DNA of 64,000 nucleotides from Microplitis mediator (Eukaryota; Arthropoda; Insecta; Hymenoptera; Braconidae), in NCBI RefSeq assembly GCF_029852145.1, contig NC_079974.1, positions 23,228,082 through 23,292,081 on the forward strand, given 5' to 3'. Numbering within the stretch: the stretch's first letter is position 1; each line of letters begins with the position of its first letter. The notes under the pieces are model-generated. The model was not told where the DNA came from and made no database searches. It saw nothing but the letters and a program-made list of their open reading frames with translations. Of this stretch, positions 1 through 12,100 are shown in pieces. The translations under genes and the position numbers were made by a program.

Positions 1-2209
1 AGAAGTACTTGAAATAAAAAATAGCGCGTTATTGTCAAACCGAAGGTGAAAAGGAGATAAATATGATTTGAAGACGCGATAATATAAAAAAAATCTACGA
101 TGTCCTCAGATGAGGGGACAAAAGCAGAACCAACACTTGGTCACACTTTTAAAATATCCTTCCCCTTTCCCGCTCGGAAGTGACTAATATCAGACGAGGA
201 CGTAGAAAGTGATAAAAAATAAATATTTAAGCAAGAGGAAATAGCAGCAACTAGTTACGTTCCTGGCGTGGATTCATAAACCTCGACCTCAGCCCTCCGC
301 GATTCCGGAGGCCGCATACGGTATTGATTAAATTCCCAGTCGGCCATTTTGCCCCAGCATCCTATTGGCCGCCGTCCATTTTGTCCTCACCCTCTCGAAT
401 AAACTTTCGAACCTCTTCCTCCGCATCCATCTCTCCTCTCACTCTCTTGTGCACATAACGGGAGTTCGCCAACTCTCTTACTCGTTATTAAACTCGGAAA
501 TTCTTCTCGGTCCGCGTGATGATACGCTCGCGCAAGCGTCGAATTTTTTTTTATTATTAACTTTTTTTTTCGAGAATTTTTTACTCAAACGAGTTGGGTA
601 TAAGGTAGAGTACAAGAGAAACATAAACGTACAATTGAATTTAAAACTCCCTCGCATTAATATTGCCCGCGACTGCGACGTTACACGTCGTCTCGTCGAT
701 GTATTTAAAGTCCTCGAGTTTCTTCCGTTTCTCATTCCTGGCATGTTTATATACGTTACCTTTTTTTTATGTTTCTCATATATATATAAATATATACCTC
801 AGCCTGAGTACTCTCATACTTTCTATCCGAGTAAATAACAATGAGGATACGGTATAAACACGCCTCACTTTTGGTTATCGCGGGTACATTACATTTTTTT
901 TTTCCCTCTTTATTTCATGTTGACAGAATATCATTAAACTTTTTTTCTACCCACGTTAATGTCAGCAGTTTTTAATATTTTCAGATACACATATAATAGA
1001 AAGTTTTTTTTTAATTTCAAAATTTTTTTAACGAAATTTAATTAAACATTTAAATTTTCCGATAACTCGCGAGCGGAACGCGGAAAGAAAAAATTTTTTA
1101 TTAAAACCAGGCTACGTCACTATTAATAACACTCGATATTTAAAATTCTTGGAGGCTTTACACGGATTTTTTTAATTTGAAAAAATAGGAGGGGGAGAAA
1201 AATATTAATAGAAAAATCTTAGCCTTGACATTTATTTCAATAGTGTCTTGAATGTCGGCCGAAAACTCCGATAATTAAAAAAAGTATGAGAAGCGAGGTG
1301 GGATTTATTAATAATAAGTGAAGTAAGTAAATAAAAAAGTTTATATCGAAGTACGTCACATGCAGACATTCGGTTGATTTATTTTTGTTTAGGCGGAACT
1401 GATAGAAAACCGATAATCGAGCGTAAAAAATTTGAGAAAAAATAAATATCCAGCAAAAAGATTGGGAGTTTTTTTTGTAAAAAAAATTTAATAATTCTGG
1501 GAAAAAATTGACGTGGGAAAAAATAGTTCAGATTTACGTGGATCGGATTTTTTTATTTAGGTCTAGATGCGTCTGGGAAAAAAGAAGTAAATTATCGAAG
1601 GGTAAAAATTCAAAATTTCAGGTTTTGAAAAAATTTCAGAACTCAGTAAAAGAAAAAAATTTTTTAATTAAAAATCTTAAGAGATCTATGGAGATCTGAA
1701 GAAAAAAAATCAGATCTACGTCGATCTGATCAGATTTTTTGTGAGATCTATTTTTTTCCCGGTATTGGAAAAAAAATTTGAGATCTCGGAATATGAAAGT
1801 AAAGATCTATAATTTTAAAAAATGATCTAAACGTTTATCTAAATCAGATCTGGTTGAAATTAAATTTTTTATTCTCGGAAAATGTAAATGCAAATGAAAT
1901 AAAATCGTGAGAGAAATATTTAAGTCGAATAATATTATTTTGAAATGTAATAAAGCATGTAAATGTCAGGAAAGCAAAATAGTGATGATAATCGTGAGAT
2001 TTGAAGCATTTGGTTAGCAAAATTCGTCGAGGGGCAACCACATTCTCAGTGGCATTGCAACTAAGATAAATATCAAAAGAAGAAACAGCGAGGGATTGAG
2101 GGTGAGGAAGAAGAGGAAGAAATGAAGGAAAAGAATAAGATAAAGACGGAGAGGAAAATACAATTTTGATACAAACCCTTGGGTAAACTAATTCTGATTG
2201 GTCTGAGAG
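1..2209. other. Non-coding DNA upstream of GAD
   Basis: I see no supportable gene here. The open frames are low-complexity, AT-rich or unlike any family I know. Two local features stand out: a GC-richer patch near 280-400 with an inverted CCAAT-like word and AAAATGG words, and a cluster of GATC words between about 1540 and 1850. Neither can be assigned a function from sequence alone. Confidence 0.5.
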
Positions 2210-2563
2210 GAACACGCCCGTTGCTCGCCCACGTGGTTTCCCACCCTGAGAGTGTAAGCTAGTAGGCCACGCCCACGGGGTAAAACCACCCCCGCTGCTG
2301 GGACGGGAAACGGAAACTGGGTCAATGCGAGTGTATCCCGGCCGCCGAGTCAACCCGAGACTCGAGATCGCCGAGGCTTGAGTCGCTGCTCGCAGTCCCG
2401 TCGAAAACACCCCCAAAGCCCGTCCGTCGTCACCCACGCAATATTTGCCAAAGCTGCTTACTGCTCACTTGGTACTTTTAAACTTGCCATTTAATATTTA
2501 ACAAACGTTGCTGCCGACACTTTTCATTGGACCGTCGCCGCGACTGTTACCGAATTACTTTGG
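2210..2563 (+). promoter_or_regulatory. Probable GAD promoter / non-coding first exon
   Basis: This is a locally GC-rich patch in very AT-rich DNA. It ends in a good splice donor (TTTGG then GTAAGT at 2564), and the next plausible exon begins at 3085 after TGTTGTAG. The arrangement fits a 5'-UTR exon of GAD with its promoter just upstream. The transcription start cannot be fixed from sequence. The minus-strand open frame over this patch has no recognisable product and is most likely chance. Confidence 0.35.
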
Positions 2564-3116
2564 GTAAGTCCTTTGACAATTTATTAATTTCTAAAATTAT
2601 TACAATCGTTATTTAGTTTTTTTTAGTAGACTAGAAGTTCTAGAATTATTTATTTTAGTAGAAAAATCATCACATGGTCAGACAAACACAGACTTATATC
2701 GACTTGTACTACTTGGAGTAAAAAAAATTATTGCCAAATAAAGTAAATAATTTTTTTGAAAAATTCGATTACACAAAAATTTCAAATTGAATTTTTACTC
2801 CAAAAATTTTATTTACTTATGAAAAAATAGTTCCATGGCAATAATTTTAAAAATAAATTATTTTATGTCATTAAATTTTCATAAACCATTTCCACTTTTT
2901 CATGAAATGAATATATGCAGTGTATCAATAACGAGTATTTAAATTGTGCGATAATTTAAATTGTTGAGGGAAAACGTAAAATAAAAAAACAATGTCCATG
3001 TTTCTTTGACCGTGCACTCTTGCTGGTGAATTTGAGGCCAACACCGAGAATAACTGAGCACATTGTTATTGTTGATTGTTGTAGGGACTCAAAGCGAGGG
3101 GCACTACGACAGAGAC

Positions 3117-6100
3117 ATGGACAATGTGCAAATGATCGGCACTAAAATCACTGCCCTCAAGGATTACTTATATGTAAGAATTGTCATCATCATTTTCCCA
3201 TCATGACCATCACTACACGGAAATAATTTTTTTATGAAAATTACTCGGGAATTTCGAGTAATCCTGGGCCGTTCCAAAATTTGTATTTTTTATTTCGTTG
3301 AAATATTAATTTTACTCTACTATTGAGTAATTTTTTGACAGCAGATGGTATAATTCCATGATTTTATACTTTGTTGGGATTTCATATTTAATCGGTTTTT
3401 GTGAATATTTTTTCTGAATCTACAAATTTTTATCCTACGTATTAATTTTTATTTCCCAATACACACAGAAAAAAAGAATTTCTTGGCGCAAGAAATATTT
3501 TGTATGATGAATTGAAGACAAAAATTTTTCTTGGCTCAAGAATTTTTTTCTCGCCTAAAAAATTTTTTTCTTGTTCCGAGAAAATTTTTTCTTACCCCAA
3601 GAAAAGTTTTGTTTTCATTTTATAATACAAAAAATTTCTTGGGTCAAGTAAAAATTTTCTTAGAACAAGAAAAAATTTTTTGCGCCAAGAAATCCTTTTC
3701 TTCTGTGCAGCATTTCTTTAAACCGATTGATGTTATGATGAAAAATTCCTAGTACTTGGAATAAAATTTCAAATCTATTCAAGTATTTTTTACTCTAAAT
3801 TGCAGAGTAATTCAGTAGTCTTCGTTAATCTTCGGTTAATATCGGCTTCGATTAAATGTTTTTTATTTTGCTCGCGACGACTTACATGTTACGCGCACAA
3901 ACATAGGCTTGGAAAAAAGACGATTTCTTTATATCTCTATAACTTAATATTTATTTTTAAACCTATGAGTAAAAACTGAAGAGAGAATTTATTTAAACAG
4001 CCGCTAGGTGTAATTTTTACTCGTAATTGTGAGGAAAATTTTGAAACTCAAAAATAATAAGTCGTAATGGCCCAAGATTACACGATTTAGAGTAATTTTT
4101 AAAATAAATGACATGTCAATATTCATACAAAAATTATTTTCCCGTATCATTATCAAAAAAAATATAAACTGATTTCCAAAAAAAAAATCTACAAGTAAAA
4201 ATTTTTTAAAAATTTAAATTGCAGAATTTTGCCCGAACGCATTCACCGACAAGACTAATGGGTTCCGAAAACGCATACGCCCTCAGTAAGGAGACTGCTA
4301 ATCTAAAGTACTCTGGTGAGTAATAAAAATTGAAGCCAAAAATTTTTAATTTGTGACTGGGGCAGGTGCATAATTACTATTATTTTTTTTTTGTTATTTT
4401 CAATCTGTGAATCTTGAAGCCACAATATTGTCGTGATTTAACACTAGAGAAATGAATACCGGGCGGGATGAGGACGAGGTTGTCATAGGGGTGCATAATA
4501 ATAGAGGATTTTGGGTTAGCTCGAGGCACGTCGCGACCGAGTACCCGACGAGTGGCTCAGGACAGATTACACGCCGCAGGGGACTTTGTAACGCCAGTTG
4601 GAAGGGTTTTATTTTATACTATAGTATACACAGAGCAGCTCTTGGTGTCCTGGGCCCTTGCTTCAGTGTTATTTGCTTTTTCACAAGTGTCAGCCCGCTG
4701 ATAACGGCCCGCGCACCGTCGAAGCCCACCGTCGCTTCCATTTACTCTCTTTGCTATTCAAATCAACTGAAATCAATCACTCACTTGCGGAAAAATAAAT
4801 ATTTTGTTTTCCGTTCATTTTATAAAAATGCCGACAGAAATTTTCCATAATTTTGTCTGATAAAAAAAATTTTATTAGAGTCGGTGGTATTTTTTTTACC
4901 ATAAAATCCTAGAGCAGTTTTTTATTAGACTGAGTAGAGCTTGAGACGCAGCTGGCGTTTACATGGGCCGATTTATAAAATTGACTGACGGATGTCCAGC
5001 AACTCTAGTATTTTCAATTACACGGAAAGAAAATTATGGCAGCGGTTCCCATAATTTTGTGAAATTTTTTCCTATACCATCATAGGAATTACGACCATAA
5101 ATTATGGGAGCGGTTCCTATAATTATAGGAATAGTTCCAATAATTATGGGAATGATACCCATAACACTATAGGAATGGCTCCTATAATTTATAGGAATAC
5201 TTTCTATAATATTATGGGAATCATTCCTATAATTTATAGGAATGGTTCCTATAATTTATAGGAACCATTCCCATAAATTATAGGAACCATTCCCATAATA
5301 TTATGGGAATGGTTCTTATAATAGTATGGGAACTATTCCCATAATATTATGGGAATGATTCCCATAATGCAATTGGAATGGTTCGTATACCATTATGGGA
5401 ATCATTCCCATAATATTATGGGAATAGTTCCCATACTATTATAGGAACCATTCCCATAATATTATGGGAATGGTTCCCATATTATCACGAAAAAATTAAT
5501 TTAAAGAAGTGCGGTAATCACTTCTACAATACACAGAAATATTATTAAACATAAAAACAAAAATTCAAACATTGAAAAAAAAAAATCGTATTTGGCAAAA
5601 AAACATTAAAATTTTTAATAAGAATTTTTTGTCAGCACAAAACATTCAAGAAAATTTAAATTTTGGGAAATTTCTACACTATTGTGCAAAAAAAAATTTT
5701 ATGATATTATAGGGATGGTTCCCATAACATTATGGGAACCATTCCCATAATGCATAGGAAAAGTTCCCATAATTTTCTTTCCGTGTACGATCTGACATTA
5801 AATTTTTTTTTTTTAATAAAAAAAATTTAATTTAAAAAAAAATGTTGAGAGTTTATTTGACTATAAGAAGTTTATGGATGATAAAGATAATTTACTATTT
5901 GGATTCCCCGAGGATTGAAAAACGCAAAAAAAAAACAAGAGCTGGAGCATCAGAAAATCCCTAGACAACGCGGTCGCTGCGTGGTTGCTTATCCATGGGA
6001 TCGCGGTAATGGAAAGGAAGTCGAGCTGAGGGTGCTGCCAGCTCACGAGGTACTTTATAGTTGGGCTGTGAAAAAGGGACAACTTAATCTACGGTGGATT

Positions 6101-9100
6101 TACCAGAATCTGGATCAAGACACAGCCGAGCGGGTTCTTAGATATTTTGTCTTCATCTTATCTTCCCACTCAATCATCTTTATTATTTCCATCTGGCATT
6201 ACTACTTTTTTTTCTTCACATTATTTTATCTATCGTTTATCTAATCGACATTGACGGAGTGAAAGACCAGGAACGTCTTCAGCAAGTTGATGGTGTCGCC
6301 CCACCAAACAAGTGAGAGTGTGTCAATTTAGGTCTATACTTTCAATTGTTTGATGAGGTGAAATCATTCTAATTATTTCTCTGTAATCTACTGGATTTTT
6401 TCTCCTACAAACTTCATCAACGATAAGCTAAGTATGAAAAAAAATCAATAATTGCCCCTACGAATTTAATTTTCCCCAAAAATCACAATTAAAAAATTCA
6501 AATTTTGAATTTATAATTAATCCAATTACCAATTGATTAAATTAGTCATTAAGGGGGATAGCCACTGTGAGAATCGAAAAAATAGGTGATTTTCGGGATT
6601 TTTTTTGACTGGAATAATAAAGGAATTTGGGGATCGGGTTTTTTTTGTTTTCTAAAGTATACATTGAAAATAATTCTCCTAAATTTTCATTAAAAAATAT
6701 CATGTTGTTACAAAGTTATAAGCATTTTTGTGGAGCAACAAAAAAATTTCCCCCACCACGGTGTCATCTCTAACTCAAAAACGGATTATCAGAAACAAAA
6801 AAACCAAACGGCGTTGTAATCTGTATGCATGTGGTTATCGTTGCACATAGGGGATTTTGAAAATTTTGATTTGAAAAAAAATGGCGACATATTAAAAATT
6901 TTTTCGTTATTTTTTCTCATTTTTTTGGATTCAAACAGCCCTAAAAAATCTTAAAAATCAAAATTTTCAAAATCCCCTACGTGCAACTTTAGCTACTGAA
7001 TAGACGAATACGGCAAAAAAAAAGTTGCGAATCGGTTGATATTTATGCAAATTACAGATGCCACCAGTTCAAAAAAAGTAGTTTCGAGAAAAACGCATTT
7101 AAAGTTTTTAGTCGATGCAGCGGTCAGTTGACGCGCTGTCACAAAAATGACTATAACTTGAAAAATATTCGGAATTTTCTCATAAAACTTTAGATACATA
7201 TTTTTGAACATATACACTTTGATTTAATAAAAAAAAAAAATTTTTTTTTTTTAAATTTCAGTGGCTATCCCCCTTAATTATTTTAATTACCTATCGAAAT
7301 TATGAAAATAAAATGAATTCAATGAATAAATTCTTAATTGATTAAAAAATCAGTCGTGTCTAAAGAACGCGGTTCGAATCCGGACGGCCGCATTTTTGAA
7401 ACTTTTCAATTTTTTTTTTTTTTTTAATTAAAATATATATGAAATATATGAAGGAAAATTTTTATGTCAAATGGAGAAGGAAAAGATTGAAAAAAAAAAA
7501 ATTGGATTTAAATTGCAGACATAATTCCTATCAATGCTGAGGGCTATCCGGCAACGAAGGAATTTTTGACGAAAGTGGTAGACATTCTACTGGACTACGT
7601 TAAAACGCAAAATGACCGTAATTCAAAAGTCCTTGAGTTCCATCATCCAGCTGACCTGATGCGGATCCTGGACCTCGAGATACCGGACAACGGGCTGACA
7701 CTCCAGCAGCTTCTTATCGATTGCTCTACTACTCTCAAGTACCAGGTCAAAACTGGTGAGTTTCTGCCCCAAAAATTTATTCAGTAAAATATTCTTCTTG
7801 TAATTATTTAAAGTAATGAGGCGATAATTATTATGGTTGAATTTTTTTTCGTCGAAAAATTAATTGCTGATGTGGCGAAAATAATTTCTGTAAACTCAGA
7901 TGTAGCGAGGGTGAGCCGACGATAAGCCGCATAATTTCATATTCAATTTAGCATACGCCCGCACAGAGTTTCGCCGGAGATAAGGTACAGCAGCTCGAGA
8001 TAACTGGACTAGTTTCCCATCCCACTCGAACGTCCCACCCCAGTCTCTTCAACCCCCTCAAGCTATATACACACGCGTTATGGGTGTGATAAATAGTCCA
8101 TACGGGATTAGAGGAGTCAAATAAATAATAAAAGACACAAGCAAAAAATAAATATATAGATTCTTGTTACACATCCGGTTTCAGACACTTCATAATACTC
8201 CTGGGACACAGATAACTATTCAATACTTAAAAAAAAAAAATTATTTTAACCCTTGTCAGCCTCCTCGAATCCACAAGACCCCAAATTCAAAATTTTTCAA
8301 TCATTGAAATTTTAAACTTGAAATATTTCAATAGCTATTCATTTTCTGGAAAATTTATACGGAATACTTTTTATAGGAAATTTAACGCTCTACAAAAAAG
8401 GTCTCTTATCATTTTTCTGATAACTCAATATTTACGGAGATATTTGCAAAAAACCAATCACACTTTTTTGGAACTTTGAAATTTCCAAGGAATATTTTTC
8501 CTTAATTTATAAAAATAAATATAGGGGAGGGTGGGGCAGAGCGGCCCCCCTAAGCCAATTATTATTTTTTGTGGCTTGCAACCATATGATCACTTTACTT
8601 TTGTCCTATTTCGAACAAATTTATGGACATTTTGCCAAAATTCTGAAAAAAATTTTTTTTTTTTTGTGGGGCAGAGCGGCCCCCCTTCAAAAAGTGATAA
8701 AAAAAATTTTTTTTTTCGTTTTTTTTTTTTAAATTGTTTTCATCATTAAGAATGTATTTCTTACTCTTGACAACTATTTTTGGTTTTATATTACTCGAAA
8801 AAAATTTTTCAAAGCGTAAAAAATCGTTCACTCTCGATTACCTTAATTACTAATTGTTATTTAATAAAAAAAAAAATAAATTCTATAATTTTACTTTATT
8901 TCAAAAATTTATCAGCAAAAAATAAAAATTTAATTTTCATAAATTTTTAGTGACCAAATTTGCCTCTTACATAGAGAAACGGCCAAAAAATATGAAAAAA
9001 TAATTTTTTCGGAAGTTTCGGCTGGTCCATTTTGCCCCAGGTGTTATGCGTAGGGCTAGAAATGTGGAATTATAACAATTTTTTTTTAATTTGACGATAA

Positions 9101-12100
9101 AAATACGAAAAAATCACTTTTTCAAAATTTTGGGCTTGTCCATTTTGCCCCAAATGTCATGCGTAGGGGTAAAAATGCGCAAACATATCGGATTTATAGT
9201 AATTAGTCGAAAAAAAAAAAATTTTTTTTTTGGTCAAAATTTCAGGGGGGCCGCTCTGCCCCACCCTCCCCTACGTTTTGTAGGTTCAATTTTTTTTATC
9301 GACCCTGTATCTAAGTATGTTCACTAGCCAATAATTCGCCACAAAATTTAGTCGAAGATGGTTAAAGTTAACGTAATATTTTGTTAGTTATCGTTTAATT
9401 AAGTTTTGAGTAGCGTTGTAGTGATTTTCGAGGTATAAGTACGGCCGGAAGTCAACCACAAATCCCCCAACGGTGGGTAGCCGGTATATCGTCGATTCGA
9501 TTACCAGCCTGAATGGATGCTAATGCACAATAGCGTCACACCGAGTCATGGGGCAAACATACTACTGAGTAAGAGTATAAGAGCACTCGATACTGTATCA
9601 TAAAAGTGAAGAGACAGCGAGATGACAACAATGCATATGTATATGTGAAATTGAATGATACGAAAAGACTACCCTCGCGAGTATACGCCAACAAAAACTC
9701 GTTATTAGATTATGTACCCCGAGAATTTCGGCACTGAACCCCCTTTGGTGTTCTATTCAGAGCAGACGTATCGATCTTGAGATACAATCCCTGGTTATGT
9801 GTACGGACTATTTTGTGTACGGGGAGAATCTTAAATTATTTCAACGACTTTTTTTTTTTTTTATGTGCAAGGGTACTGTTTTGTGCGCCCACACGAACCC
9901 ACGATGACCGGAGATTGCGGTAGGGACAATGAGACTATTGGGGGAGTGATAAAAAGATGATTGACAGTTTATCTTGACACAAAAAATTTTTGGGGTAGAT
10001 AATGTTTAGTCAATTTTTTATTATTATTATTTTTTTTGAAATTATTTTCTATCAATTCTTCGATCCGCCGGGTGATGGATTTTTTTTTTAATTTTTTGAG
10101 TTTCCGGCGGATCTAGAATTTTTTTTAGAAAGATTTTGAAAATAATTTCCGGTCATACTCTCACAAGAAAGCATGAAATTGAACTTTTGAAAAAAATTTT
10201 TTGAGAATTTTTAACTGGATACTTTTAGAAAAAATTAGTGTGGGAATTTTTGAGCTGATATTTTTTTGAAAAATTGGGAGTAATAAAAGAAATATTTAAA
10301 TTAATTAAAATTAAGAATAAAAATTAGTAGTGTGAATTACAAATAAAAAAAATGAAAAAACACTTTGGGACACTCGTGGAAGCAAAATGATGGGGGACAG
10401 CCAATTGAATGGGATCGGTGTAATTAAGAGCCATTTCTACACGATTTTGTAACCCCAGTAACCGAGAGAGCTGGAGAGCGAGAGGGTGAGGTCGACGAAA
10501 CAGTAAATAGGGGCTGTAGAATATGGGGTAGTTAAAGTTGCCGTACTCGCCCGTCTTTTTCTACGTTCTATTCTCTATTTTCTGTCCTATTGAATTCTGC
10601 TCCGTTGTAAAATACTGCATAGCTCACGAATGGAACCGAGACGAATGAGATAGCCCGGAATTTAAATTGCCAGCCGAGTTTCGCGTCCACTTGTTTCTGG
10701 AATCCTTCGATATTTTGACGTGTCACGACTCCGATTATATACCACCGTCTCCGAGGACCCTCACTTTCGAATTCCAGAGCCAACTAATTTTTACTCAGTA
10801 GCGACCCGAAGAATTTCACGTATTTAACTGCCTTTTTTATTGTTCTACACCCCGAAGCAAAATGACAAGCGAAAATATTCACCAACATTTTTTATAGAAT
10901 CGCTTTCAGCCAAAAAAAAATTCATCTCATTTTTTTTTTTACTCAAATAGGGGAGGGTGGGGCAGAGCGGCCCCCCTGAAATTTTGACCAAAAAAAAATT
11001 TTTTTGTTTTTCGACTAATTACTATAAATCCGATATGTTTGCGCATTTTTACTCCTACGCATGACATTTGGGGTAAAATGAACAAGCCCAAAATTTTGAA
11101 AAAGTGATTTTTTCATATTTTTATCGTCAAATTAAAAAAAAATTATTATAATTCCACATTTCTAGCCCTACGCATAACACCTGGGGCAAAATGGACCAGC
11201 CGAAACTTCCGAAAAAATTATTTTTTCATATTTTTCGGCCGGTTCTTTATGTAAGAGGCAAATTTGGTCACTAAAAATTTATAAAAATTAAATTTTTTTT
11301 TTTTAGTTGATAAATTTTTGAAATAAAGTAAAATTATAGAATTGATTTTTTTTTTTTATTAAATAACAATTAGTAATTAAGGTAATCGAGAGTGAACGAT
11401 TTTTTACGCTTTAAAAAATTTTTTTCGAGTAATATAAAACCAAAAATAGTTGTCAAGAGAAAGAAATACATTCTTAATGATGAAAACAATATAAAAAAAA
11501 AAAAACGAAAAAAAAAATTTTTTTTATCACTTTTTGAAGGGGGGCCGCTCTGCCCCACAAAAGAAAAAAAAATTTTTCAGAATTTTGGCAAAATGTCCAT
11601 AAATTTGTTCGAAATAGGACAAAAGTAAAGTGATCTTATGGTTGAAAGCCACAAAAAATAATAATTGGCTTAGGGGGGCCGCTCTGCCCCACCCTCCCCT
11701 ACTTAAAAAACTTCACAAAAATTATTTTTCTAATTTAGTATTTTTTTTAAGACAACCCGTTTTACCCCGAGATTTTTTGTACTTGGTAACAAAAATTCTA
11801 AACAGTCAAAAAAAGTAACTCGTAATTTTTTTCTCCAGCGGCCCATTTTTCCCCAACCCTCCTATTGACTCGAGAGCTCAAATCAAGAGCTCGATTAATT
11901 TTTATTTATCACTTACACTACAATGATCTAATCGCAGTAATTACGGTCTTTCCAAACCGAAAATAAAACCATCAGAGCTCTGGGTGCAGAAATAACCGAA
12001 AGGAAAGAATTCATTTATAAACCAATTGGCTTTTGAAATTTGTGTGAAATAAATTCCTCTTTACTTGATATGATTGATGACCAAGTATTAACATTAAGCC

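Noticed and set aside
365..838. 157-codon plus-strand open frame with hydrophobic stretches
   Set aside because: Leu/Phe/Ser-rich, driven by T-rich DNA, no homologous motif and no splice context.
1844..2437. 197-codon minus-strand open frame near the GAD 5' region
   Set aside because: GC-rich start then low-complexity Phe/Ser/Ile-rich sequence, no recognisable domain, and it overlaps a likely GAD promoter and 5' exon. Best explained as chance.
4452..4850. 132-codon open frame in GAD intron
   Set aside because: Locally GC-richer but matches no family I know, lacks supporting splice sites and ends in AT-rich low-complexity DNA.
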